A stretch of 6,489 nt of DNA from Actinomycetes bacterium (lineage in GTDB: Bacteria > Actinomycetota > Acidimicrobiia > Acidimicrobiales > Palsa-688): contig JAKAQB010000131.1 of NCBI GenBank assembly GCA_021811865.1, forward strand, positions 1-6,489, written 5' to 3'. The translations under genes and the position numbers were made by a program. Of the stretch, positions 1 through 6,353 are shown piece by piece. The notes beneath the pieces are model-generated. The model did no database searches. It was not told the origin of the DNA and saw nothing but the letters and a program-made list of their open reading frames with translations. Numbering within the stretch: position 1 is the first letter of the stretch; every line of letters starts with the position of its first letter.

Positions 1-130
1 CGTTCTCGCCGCCCTCGTGGCGTCGGGTCACCTCGTACAGATCGCGGTCCAAGGTGGCGGCCCGCTCCGCGTCCTCGCCCACCGGCCGACAGGCAGCGAC
101 GGTCAGGCCGCAACGGGTCTTGAAGTCGAT
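1..130 (-). CDS. Partial coding-like frame, unknown product, runs off left edge
   Basis: On the minus strand one frame is open from a TGA at 169-167 to the window edge and reads IDFKTRCGLTVAACRPVGED and then AERAATLDRDLYEVTRRHEG. Third positions are overwhelmingly G or C, and the acidic and basic residues are balanced as in a real protein; the other frames here look worse. There is no ATG. The only plausible in-frame start is GTG at 82-80, with no clear Shine-Dalgarno sequence before it, yet coding-like codon use extends upstream of it to about 130. The frame may therefore be the inner part of a gene whose 5' end was lost where the tRNA fragment at 133-179 now sits, or a short gene starting at 82. 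I do not recognise the family. It would lie outside the putative island, in the ancestral flank downstream of tRNA-Gly. Confidence 0.35.
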   Translation of the reverse strand, partial: MDFKTRCGLTVAACRPVGEDAERAATLDRDLYEVTRRHEGGEN

Positions 131-132
131 AC

Positions 133-179
133 CTCGAGCCGATGACGGGACTCGAGCCCGCCGCCCTCACCTTGGCAAG
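133..179. repeat. Distal att-like direct repeat of tRNA-Gly 3' end
   Basis: This is the left copy of a direct repeat whose partner is 6354-6400. Comparing base by base at a constant offset of 6221, 42 of 47 positions agree with no gaps. Identity starts 4 bases outside the tRNA 3' end and stops at the last base of the 5' anticodon stem strand (179 matches, 180 does not). Those limits match the core region used by tyrosine integrases that recombine at the anticodon loop. The att role is inferred, because no integrase gene is seen. Confidence 0.6.
137..179 (-). pseudogene. Truncated tRNA-Gly, 3' half only
   Basis: Read on the minus strand, this stretch matches positions 31-73 of the intact tRNA-Gly(GCC) at 6358-6430: anticodon loop with GCC, 3' anticodon strand, T arm and 3' acceptor strand. 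Five bases differ, at 140, 143, 156, 162 and 163. The T-loop TTC has become CTC, and the 3' acceptor strand has changed. Sequence beyond 179 does not contain the D arm or the 5' acceptor strand, so no tRNA can fold. It is a relic, best explained as the displaced 3' end of a tRNA gene used as an integration site. Confidence 0.75.
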
Positions 180-782
180 AACGTGCGTCTTCTGCTCCCT
201 TCGTCACGAGAGTGTCACAAGACCACCTCGCTGCCCGCTTCCGGTTCTCTGGCACCTTCTGCGGTCCTCGTTGTTCCAACAGCCGCCCGGCTCCCTCTTG
301 GCCGGCCATCGACGAGTGCGTACGACAAACGCTGATCAGCCCTGCAACATCGCATGGTACGGGCCAGCCGGCGGTTCCGCCCCGCTTCACGCCCACCCCC
401 TCGACCACATCTGGATCACAGCTTCGAGGCGCAGGCCCGAGCTGATGAACACACACCGCAACTGCACCGTCACCGTGCATCCGACGTGGCGTGAGCCCTG
501 AGCCATCGGCTACAGCAACCACGCGGACCGGCGGGCTCTCCCTCACCGGGGACCTCGGAGGATGAACGAGGCCAGCGCGGTGAAGGGGGCGTTCCCTGCG
601 GAAATTTCGGTGTGCCCTACGTAGTTCCACGGTTGTGTGGAGGCAGCCTGCTTCGTAAGGTCGGACTACGACGCCTTCGACGCCGTGGTATCCATCTGCT
701 TGTTGGGCCGCGGTTGAGCCAGTAGCACTCGGGCGCACAGCCGGCCCTCCTTCTGGAGAGAGAGAACAACCTCTTCGGCATC
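180..782. other. Gene-poor stretch inside the left island end
   Basis: I see no gene I would support here. Open frames exist on both strands, but their residue content is the Arg/Pro/Ser-rich kind expected of noncoding GC-rich DNA, and the longest run through the tRNA relic. Small structures present are an 8-base palindrome GAAATTTC at 601-608, in a locally AT-richer patch, and a short hairpin TCCAC/GTGGA at 626-641. A 20-codon frame starting ATG at 562 follows a GGAGG that lies too close to serve as a normal ribosome site. The stretch could be decayed island DNA plus the upstream region of the gene at 798. Confidence 0.5.
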
Positions 783-785
783 ATG

Positions 786-792
786 AAAGGGG
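786..792 (+). promoter_or_regulatory. Ribosome binding site choosing the start at 798
   Basis: AAAGGGG lies 5 bases before the ATG at 798. The alternative in-frame ATG at 783 has only a GGAGAGAGAGA run ending 18 bases upstream, which is too far. This favours 798, which also gives a signal peptide that begins directly with its short basic n-region (MLRSFK). Confidence 0.55.
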
Positions 793-797
793 CGGAC

Positions 798-1886
798 ATG
801 TTGCGTTCGTTCAAGGCTGCTGGCCTTCTGTCCGTAGCCGCTGTACTGCTTGCCGCTCTCACGGGCCTGGCTGCCGAGACCGCGACGGCCGCGGCTGGCG
901 GCGACACGGTCACTGCATGTGAGTCAGCCGGAACCACCGGCATGACCGCGAAGCTCGTCGTGAGCTCGCCTGAGACGGTATCGGGCGTCGTTGTCGACGC
1001 CGCCGGCTGCGACATCGGCATCTACGTCGGGCCCGGGGCTTCCAACGCAGTGATCGAGGACGACACCGTGACGGGCGCGAACGATCACGGCGTGCTGGTC
1101 CAAGACGTCGCCGACGTCACCGTGCGGGACAACAGGATCGTCCACAACGGGGTCGCGAAGAAGTCGGGACTGGGCGAGGACAAGGCCCTGACCCTACTGG
1201 GGACTACCGGCGCTGTCGTCGAGGGGAACCTGGTCTCCGACAACGTCGGCGACGGGGGCATCTCGGTCAACGACGACGGCGGTTCCGTGCCCTCCGCGGT
1301 GCCGACGCCCGGGGCGGACCGGCCGGCTCTCGACAACGTCATCAGCGGCAACACCGTCGTCGGCAACCTCGGCGGTTGCGGGATCGTGGTCTCGGCTTAC
1401 AACCCCGCCGGCGGAGTCATCGGGAACGAGGTCATCGACAACATTGTCGCCGGCACACCGGGAGTCCTTCCTCCCCTGTCTCCGCCGGTCACAGGCTCGA
1501 TCGTCGTCGCCGCGGACCTCCCGGCCACGGTGGCCTCTCGCAATACCGTCTCCGGCAACCTCGTCACCGGCAGCTTCATCGCCGGGGTGATCGTGCACAG
1601 CAACGCTCCTGGCGATCGCGTCTCGGGCACCACGATCGTGAACAACACCCTGGCTTGGAACGACTGGGGACACACCGACGGGCCGCCGACCGCGGTCGGG
1701 ATCGTGGTTGCGTCGGGGTCGGCCAACGCCTCCACGCCCTCGGTCCTCGCCGACACGGTGATCGCCGGCAACCGGATAGACCATCAAGACATCGGGATCT
1801 GGATCAGCCAGGCCGTCGGCACCCACGTTGGCGGGCGTGGCCTCAACCACGCCACGATCCCAGTCCAATGGGCGACGGCACCATGA
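798..1886 (+). CDS. Secreted right-handed parallel beta-helix protein
   Basis: The 362-residue product (367 if the ATG at 783 is used) begins with a Sec signal peptide: basic MLRSFK, hydrophobic core at about 7-26, and Ala-X-Ala cleavage options near residues 29-33 before GGD. The mature part is built of repeating short units rich in Val, Ile, Asn and Gly with a recurring pattern such as VRDNRIVHN, VEGNLVSDN, VISGNTVVGN, VSGNLVTGS, IVNNTLAWN and VIAGNRIDHQ. This is the coil pattern of right-handed parallel beta-helix (PbH1/NosD-like, pectate-lyase fold) proteins, where inward Val/Ile rungs alternate with Asn-Gly turns. No lyase or hydrolase active site is evident, no transmembrane anchor or sorting signal follows, and the chain ends in a short tail. 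It is therefore probably an exported or surface-associated protein, perhaps binding or cutting a polysaccharide. The substrate is unknown. The fold is confident; the function is not. Confidence 0.85.
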   Translation: MLRSFKAAGLLSVAAVLLAALTGLAAETATAAAGGDTVTACESAGTTGMTAKLVVSSPETVSGVVVDAAGCDIGIYVGPGASNAVIEDDTVTGANDHGVLVQDVADVTVRDNRIVHNGVAKKSGLGEDKALTLLGTTGAVVEGNLVSDNVGDGGISVNDDGGSVPSAVPTPGADRPALDNVISGNTVVGNLGGCGIVVSAYNPAGGVIGNEVIDNIVAGTPGVLPPLSPPVTGSIVVAADLPATVASRNTVSGNLVTGSFIAGVIVHSNAPGDRVSGTTIVNNTLAWNDWGHTDGPPTAVGIVVASGSANASTPSVLADTVIAGNRIDHQDIGIWISQAVGTHVGGRGLNHATIPVQWATAP

Positions 1887-2050
1887 CCGGCCGCCTATGA
1901 GCTGCATGGGAACGTCACCTCCGCCGGGGAGGCGGCTCCAATGGATCGATCGGCCCTGTCACCGGTCATGCCACCCGAGCGATGATCGTCTGCATCTGTT
2001 CTGCTCACTACGACTGAATCCGAACCAGTGCCGGTTGCCGGCTGGCGGAC
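1887..2050. other. Intergenic region with inverted repeats before the regulator
   Basis: These 164 bases separate the beta-helix gene from the regulator. A 9-base perfect inverted repeat, CATGACCGG at 1882-1890 and CCGGTCATG at 1962-1970, brackets a small hairpin CCTCC-GCCGG-GGAGG at 1918-1932. A competing stem, CCGCC/GGCGG, uses 1921-1935. No T-run follows, so it is at best a weak terminator; the long-armed repeat could equally be an operator or chance. I could not assign a convincing -35/-10 pair for the regulator. Confidence 0.3.
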
Positions 2051-4906
2051 GTGGTGCCGTGTCGGATGCGGTTCGATAGCGCTCGGCCTACCGGCGTCGG
2101 GCAGTCGGGCGGGCCGTTTGTTGGGCGCTCGGCGGAGCTGCGGGAACTGAGCGCGCTCGCCTCCAGGGCGGCCGGCGGGGGTCCCGCCGGAGCCGTGGTC
2201 GTCGGGACCCCCGGATTGGGCAAGTCACGGCTGCTCGCTGAAGTGGCCCGAACGCTGGAGTGGCCCCACCTGAGAGTGCAGGGCTACCAGAATGCCCGCG
2301 ACATCGCCCTTGGCGCGGCGGGAGGACTGCTGCGCGAGTTGAGCCGCGTCCCCGGGGCGGGCGAGCGGCTCGACGCGCTTCTGGTCGGTGAGGCAGGAAG
2401 GCCCATGGCCCCCGAGTTCGTGCGCCTGTTCGAGATGGCGTTCCGGTGCGTGCTGGAGGCGGGACCGCTCGGCATCGTCGCCGACGACTTGCAGTGGAGT
2501 GACCGCGAGACGCTCTCGCTACTGCACTATCTGGTCGTGGCGGCCAACAGCGCGCGGGCGCCTTTGTTCGTGCTGTGCGCCAGCCGACCTGAGCGAGGGT
2601 CGACGTCGTTCGCCGCTCAGTGCGCCGAGGCCTTTTCGACCGAGCGCTTCACACAGATCGAGCTTGGGCCGCTCGACGAGCCCGACGGAGTCGAGCTGCT
2701 GAGCACGCTGGCGCCCGGCCTCGGCTTGAGCGGGGCCACCGAGCTGTGGCACCGGGCGTCGGGGTCGCCGTTCTGGATGACCGCGCTCGCCGCTGACCAC
2801 GCGTCCGGCGACGACACTCGCCGCTCGCTGCAACACGTCATCCGGACACGCTGCGCCAACCTCGGCACGGACCCGGCAGCCATGTTCACGCTCTTGCTGG
2901 TGGCAGCCCAACCGCTCAGCATGGACGGGATCGGCGAGCTGCTGGGGTGGCCGGACGACCGGGTGAGAGGCGCGGCTGTGGAGCTCGTCAACCGGGCCCT
3001 CGTGCTTCAGGACGGTGCGACGGTCTCGATCGCTCACGACCTGATCCGCGAGACGGCTTCCCTGGAGCTCGCCGAGGACGCCAGGAGGCGAATGCACGGC
3101 CGCTTGGCTCGGTGGCTCGAAGCCTCGGCGGGCGAGAACGTCCGTCAGCTGTCGCGCGCCCTCGAGCACCGCGTGGCCTCGGGATTCGACGGAAACGATC
3201 TCGCCCTTCGGATCGCCCGTTCACCCCAGCGGCGGCTGGTCGGCAACGAGGGGCTGATGATGCTCGGCCAGATCGCCGACGCGGCCGGTGGTGCCCAAGG
3301 ACAGGCCCTACGACAGCAGGTGGCCGCCCTGGCTTTCGAGATCGGAGACTGGGCGACGGCACTGGAGAGGTGGTCCGTGCTCGCCGACCGTGCGGCCTCC
3401 AGCGCCGAACGTGCTGGTGCGGCGCTGGCGGCAGCAGGGTCAGCTTTCAAGCTCGGGCGGTCTTTCGAAGTGCACGCGTATGCGGGCACCGTCCGAGACC
3501 TGGCCGCCGGCGACCCGGTACTGTCGATCGAGGCGGACTGTATGGACGCGCAGTCACTGCTGTGGCTGGAAGGTCTGGCGGGAGAGGCCCAGCCGCTCGT
3601 CGAGCACGCTATGGCGGTTGCGAGGATGCTGGTCGAAGGGGCGGGAGGAACGGCGGCTCTGGGGGACCGCGAGTCCGCCGCCTACGTCAGAGCTGTTCGC
3701 GTCAACCTCGACGCGGCGATACGTCGGGCGGATGCCGGCACGGTGCGCCAGTGTGCGGAGTTGATCCAGCGGGCAGCTCGAGACCCTGCCGAGGTTCTAG
3801 CAGCGGCTTCTGATGGCGTCTTCTCGATGCTGCAGTTCGAGGGGCTGCCGCGTTCCGCCGAGCCGCGGGCCAAACGGGCGCTGGAGGAATCGCGCCGGCT
3901 GACCATGCCCGGCCTCGAGGTGGAAGCCATCCACTGGGTGGGTTGGATCGCCCACCACCTCGGCCACCTCGACGAGGCGGCGGACCTTCTGCGCCAGACG
4001 GTAGCGCTAGCCGAGCGGATTGGCGCCCCCCGCCGCTTCACGATCCCGCAGCTGAGGGCGGTGCTGCACTCGATTGAAGCCAGCCGAACGGACTTCCTGT
4101 CGAACGTCAAGGCCATCGAGGGTCTGATCGCGGCCGAGAAGGACGCCCACTTTCGCCTCGTCATCCGAACTCTCCACATCGGGCTGGTCGGGCGCTTCTC
4201 GCCCCCGGGCGCTAGCGAGCTCGACTCGCTGAGGGACGCCATATCAGAGGACGCAGCGGTGGCTGGCTGCGGCAGGTGCCTTTGGGAATCGACTCTCCAG
4301 GCAGCGGAAGCCTCGGCGCGGATCGGTTCGCTGGCGGCCGCACAGGATGCGGTCGGCCGCTGGGACGCCACCCACCCCGATCCGCGCCCGGGGGGGCCGA
4401 CCGCCCGGCGCGCCTACGTCGAGGCCCTACTCACCGCCCGGCGGGATCCGGGCGCAAGCGCCAGCCACTTCGCCGAGGCCGCCCACGCCGCCGAGTCGGT
4501 CGGATACAGGCTCATGCGGCTGTGGATCGATCTCGACGCCGCCGCTGCCGTCGCCCACCTCGACCGGACAGCCGCCGTCCGAGCCTTCGAGCAGGCGGCC
4601 TGCGAATCGCAGGGGATGGGGGCCCGGAGCGAGCTTCAGTTGGCCGAGGCCCGACTACGTGGCCTCGGAGTCCACACGTGGCGGAGAGGCCCGACCACCT
4701 CGCCGGCCACGCTCAGCCAGCGCGAACGCGACATCGCCGAAGCGGTGGGCAGGGGGGCGACCAACCCGGAGATCGCCGCCTCGCTGTTTCTGTCCCGCAA
4801 GACTGTCGAGCGCCACGTCTCACACATCCTGGCCAAGCTCTGCGTCCGCAATCGCGCCGAACTGGCCGCCCTGCTGGCCCACAACGATGAGGGAGCTGCC
4901 CGATGA
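2051..4906 (+). CDS. LAL-type LuxR family regulator with N-terminal AAA ATPase
   Basis: The 951-residue protein has the LAL (large ATP-binding regulator of the LuxR family) architecture, with a length normal for that group. The ATPase begins at FVGRSAEL (23-30). Walker A is GTPGLGKS (52-59), and the Walker B region is GIVADDLQWSD (141-151), with the Asp pair typical of LAL and MalT-like proteins. Residues of roughly 380-870 are Ala/Leu/Glu/Arg-rich helices, likely a TPR-like sensing region. The C-terminal GerE/LuxR helix-turn-helix covers about 885-945: LSQRERDIAEAV, then NPEIAASLFLSRKTVERHVS as the recognition region, then the LAKL-VRNRAEL end. Position 931 is Cys where Gly is usual. Family knowledge predicts a cytoplasmic activator that switches on ATP and ligand binding; the ligand is unknown. 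The start is uncertain: GTG at 2051 or 2054, or ATG at 2066, none with a strong ribosome site, and an in-frame TGA lies at 2015. The next gene follows after 34 bases, suggesting one operon. Confidence 0.93.
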   Translation: MVPCRMRFDSARPTGVGQSGGPFVGRSAELRELSALASRAAGGGPAGAVVVGTPGLGKSRLLAEVARTLEWPHLRVQGYQNARDIALGAAGGLLRELSRVPGAGERLDALLVGEAGRPMAPEFVRLFEMAFRCVLEAGPLGIVADDLQWSDRETLSLLHYLVVAANSARAPLFVLCASRPERGSTSFAAQCAEAFSTERFTQIELGPLDEPDGVELLSTLAPGLGLSGATELWHRASGSPFWMTALAADHASGDDTRRSLQHVIRTRCANLGTDPAAMFTLLLVAAQPLSMDGIGELLGWPDDRVRGAAVELVNRALVLQDGATVSIAHDLIRETASLELAEDARRRMHGRLARWLEASAGENVRQLSRALEHRVASGFDGNDLALRIARSPQRRLVGNEGLMMLGQIADAAGGAQGQALRQQVAALAFEIGDWATALERWSVLADRAASSAERAGAALAAAGSAFKLGRSFEVHAYAGTVRDLAAGDPVLSIEADCMDAQSLLWLEGLAGEAQPLVEHAMAVARMLVEGAGGTAALGDRESAAYVRAVRVNLDAAIRRADAGTVRQCAELIQRAARDPAEVLAAASDGVFSMLQFEGLPRSAEPRAKRALEESRRLTMPGLEVEAIHWVGWIAHHLGHLDEAADLLRQTVALAERIGAPRRFTIPQLRAVLHSIEASRTDFLSNVKAIEGLIAAEKDAHFRLVIRTLHIGLVGRFSPPGASELDSLRDAISEDAAVAGCGRCLWESTLQAAEASARIGSLAAAQDAVGRWDATHPDPRPGGPTARRAYVEALLTARRDPGASASHFAEAAHAAESVGYRLMRLWIDLDAAAAVAHLDRTAAVRAFEQAACESQGMGARSELQLAEARLRGLGVHTWRRGPTTSPATLSQRERDIAEAVGRGATNPEIAASLFLSRKTVERHVSHILAKLCVRNRAELAALLAHNDEGAAR

Positions 4907-4940
4907 TCCCCTCCGACCGGGCTCTTAGGGTCAGCTCTCG

Positions 4941-5219
4941 ATGGGACAGCTGGTACTGCTGGTGCCGACAGATCGGACCGACGTGCCGATCGGCTCGACG
5001 GCCATCGAGGCGCTCGCACGCCTCGGCGTAACGAGCGTCTCACTGGCGGCCGACTGTCACACCACAGCCATCATCCTTGAAGGCTGGGCGTTCGATCCCG
5101 CCCGGTCCGGGGCCGCCATCTTGGCTCTCGGCGGCTCCCCCGAGGAAACCCGAACGCTGCAGTCGATCGCACACATGGCGGTCTCGGCCGCCGCAAGCCA
5201 AGGAGGAACCCTTCCATGA
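4941..5219 (+). CDS. Small cytoplasmic protein of unknown function
   Basis: This is a 92-residue protein I do not recognise. ATG at 4941 is the first start after an in-frame TAG at 4926, with AGGG 10 bases upstream. There is no signal peptide and no clear membrane segment. The sequence suggests a compact alpha/beta domain: a strand LVLLVP (4-9), a helix STAIEALARLG (19-29), strands through VSLAADCHTTAIILEGWAFD (33-52), and a C-terminal helix EETRTLQSIAHMAVSAA (68-84). The single Cys39-His40 pair and the EGWAFDP motif (47-53) are the features to use in a search. It sits between the LAL regulator and an exported peptide, with its stop overlapping the next start, so it is probably translated along with that peptide. 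A role as regulator partner, ligand-binding protein or chaperone for the peptide is speculation. Confidence 0.75.
   Translation: MGQLVLLVPTDRTDVPIGSTAIEALARLGVTSVSLAADCHTTAIILEGWAFDPARSGAAILALGGSPEETRTLQSIAHMAVSAAASQGGTLP
5201..5206 (+). promoter_or_regulatory. Strong ribosome binding site for the exported peptide gene
   Basis: AGGAGG lies 9 bases before the ATG at 5216, inside the last codons of the upstream gene. It is the best Shine-Dalgarno sequence in the window, and it sits at an ATGA stop/start overlap (5216-5219). The small exported protein is therefore probably made in larger amounts than the genes before it, by reinitiation plus direct loading. Confidence 0.75.
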
Positions 5220-5482
5220 ACCCGAACAAGGCTCTACTGGCCGCAATCCCCGCGCTCACTCTCGCCGGAGCCTCGCTTCTCGGCGTCGGCACCGCGGCCG
5301 CGGCTCCCGGCCCCACCCCCAACCAGCTGACCGGTGCCGCCAACATGGTCAACATTCACGCCCTTTCCGGCATGATGAACGCCATGACGATCAACAACCC
5401 CAATGGCGATGCCGGCATGTGGTGCGCCGTCTACGTCACCAACGGAGTGGTCTCCCCAGGGACCTGCAAGCTCAAGCCCTGA
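5216..5482 (+). CDS. Small exported protein with one predicted disulphide
   Basis: This is an 88-residue protein of no family I recognise. Residues 1-30 form a clear Sec signal peptide: N-terminal Lys5, a hydrophobic core LLAAIPALTLAGASLLGVG (7-25), and an Ala27-Ala30 cleavage zone before PGPTP. The mature chain would be about 58 residues, with an Asn/Met-rich middle (NMVNIHALSGMMNAMTINNP, 43-62) and a C-terminal part WCAVYVTNGVVSPGTC (69-84) whose two cysteines, Cys70 and Cys84, could form a single disulphide after export. The start is fixed by the strong ribosome site at 5201 and the ATGA overlap with the 92-residue gene. It is the last gene of the likely regulator operon; a hairpin overlaps its stop codon. 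Possible roles include a signalling peptide, a small cell-wall protein or a toxin-like effector. Nothing in the sequence decides between them. Confidence 0.82.
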   Translation: MNPNKALLAAIPALTLAGASLLGVGTAAAAPGPTPNQLTGAANMVNIHALSGMMNAMTINNPNGDAGMWCAVYVTNGVVSPGTCKLKP

Positions 5483-5486
5483 GCTT
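5468..5486 (+). terminator. Hairpin over the end of the operon, possible terminator
   Basis: AAGCTCA (5468-5474) pairs perfectly with TGAGCTT (5480-5486) across a 5-base AGCCC loop. The stem includes the stop codon of the exported-peptide gene. No T-run follows (CCTGTCC), so it is not a classical intrinsic terminator, but it is placed where the operon should end and could also protect the mRNA 3' end. Confidence 0.4.
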
Positions 5487-5522
5487 CCTGTCCATTCGGG
5501 TTACGCGTCATGCCGCTCGAGA

Positions 5523-5537
5523 CCGAAGGCTCTTCGG
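5523..5537. repeat. Hairpin overlapping the IS left end
   Basis: CCGAAG (5523-5528) and CTTCGG (5532-5537) form a perfect 6-base inverted repeat around GCT. The right arm lies within the presumed IS terminus and the left arm mostly in flanking DNA. It may be chance, or part of a target preference. Confidence 0.35.
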
Positions 5538-6040
5538 GTTCCCCCGTGGGGAGGGGCTGAGTACCGGATGACCTCGTAGGTCGACGCGGGGATCCACCAC
5601 TTCGGGTCCGTGACCTCCGAGTCTTGCAGGCGACAAAGCCAGCGAGACCGGGGGCCACGGACAGATGGGCTGCAGTGGCGATGCGTGCGCACCGTTGGGC
5701 GTGGACGGCTTCGTCGGGCTCGCCACGACCGAGGAGAACGGCGAGTGGTACGTGCTCGTCGGGGCGACCCGACGAGCAGGGGGGTGCCCGAGTTGCGCAG
5801 TGATCGCACCGGCCAGGGGCGAAGCGTCGTCCAGGTGCCGGACCCTCCGATCTCCGGGTGCCCTGTGCGCCTCGTGCGGAAGCGGTGCCGGTGGCCCTGC
5901 CGGCACGCCGACTACGAGTGCCGGAGCTTCACCGAGGAGAGCGAGCTCATCGAGGGATCGCTCACGAGGAGCCAGCAACGGTGATCTGCCGACGCGTTTG
6001 GTGCTCAGTAGGCCGATGTCATCGCTCTTCGGGCAGACGC
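5528..6040 (+). mobile_element. Truncated ISL3-family insertion sequence (left part)
   Basis: The element is inferred from a transposase relic starting at 5665 and a terminal-repeat-like sequence GGCTCTTCGGGTTCCCCC starting at 5528, which resembles the GGCTCTTCG-type ends I associate with ISL3-family elements. About 137 bases of leader separate the end from the transposase start. The reverse complement of the terminus (CCGAAGAGCC) is not found further right in the window, and the coding part fades out near 6040, so only the left part remains. The right limit is approximate. Confidence 0.55.
5665..6040 (+). pseudogene. ISL3-family transposase, frameshifted N-terminal fragment
   Basis: Three frames joined together give an ISL3-like N-terminus. 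From ATG at 5665: LGVDGFVGLATTEENGEWYV followed by the zinc-finger pair CPSC (5785-5796). One base is missing near 5803. From about 5805 in the second frame: RTGQGRSVVQV, PISGCPVRLVRKRCRWPC, then CRHADYEC, the second cysteine pair, and RSFTEESELIEGSLTR, ending at TGA 5982-5984. A third frame resumes with ICRRV (5984-5998), and SVADV-like codons follow at about 6005-6022. This is the order in intact proteins of the family (zinc finger, RPVRLVWRKRRWRC block, then the EICRRVGEDARSVADV helix-turn-helix). The DDE catalytic domain is absent, so the gene cannot make an active transposase. The family is recognised from memory of its conserved blocks; the exact right end is uncertain. Confidence 0.72.
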
Positions 6041-6334
6041 CGAGGTCCGTGGCTGGGAGGGCGGAGCAGGCCTTCGCGCCCGAGTCGCGTCCGACCCCGG
6101 AGCACCTTCGCCGGGTTGAGATGGGACAACGAGGCGGCGGAAGGGAACGACATCACCTCGAAGGCCGGTTGATCGCCGAGGACCTCGCGAACTTCGGGAA
6201 CTTCCGCAGCCGTGCCCTCTCTAGGCCGGGCGACTCAACTTCAGGGTTCTCGACTCGACTGTGGCCAGATGCCGAGGAGGAGGGCTCACCCCGCGAGAAC
6301 CGGAGGAGCACTGATCCCTCGAGCGCGCCCTCCC
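6041..6334. other. No recognisable gene
   Basis: This stretch, between the transposase relic and the tRNA region, contains only open frames with noncoding-looking composition. It may be further decayed IS or island DNA. An 8-base repeat CTCGAGCG occurs at 6318-6325 and again at 6354-6361 across the tRNA 3' end. Confidence 0.45.
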
Positions 6335-6350
6335 GATGTCTTGCGACATC
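6335..6350 (-). terminator. GNRA-capped hairpin just downstream of tRNA-Gly
   Basis: On the minus strand GATGTC-GCAA-GACATC forms a perfect 6-base stem closed by a GCAA (GNRA) tetraloop, starting 7 bases past the tRNA 3' end. It is suited to ending the tRNA transcript or marking its 3' processing. No T-run follows (GGGAGGGCG), so termination is likely but not certain. Confidence 0.5.
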
Positions 6351-6353
6351 ACA

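Noticed and set aside
562..624. 20-codon frame after a GGAGG sequence
   Set aside because: The ribosome site abuts the ATG with no proper spacing, and nothing else supports it.
103..738. Long minus-strand open frame of 211 codons
   Set aside because: Composition is noncoding-like and it runs across the tRNA relic; no start signal or recognisable motif.
4903..5034. ATG overlapping the stop of the LAL gene, starting a 43-codon frame
   Set aside because: Its codons are Arg/Ser/Trp/Cys-rich and it overlaps the better-supported gene at 4941 in another frame.
5508..5978. 156-codon minus-strand open frame
   Set aside because: It is the antisense of the ISL3 transposase relic; the plus strand carries the recognisable protein blocks.
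6024..6033. GCTCTTCGGG, identical to 10 bases of the presumed IS left end
   Set aside because: It lies in the same orientation, not inverted, and falls within the decayed transposase coding region, so it is probably chance rather than a second IS end.
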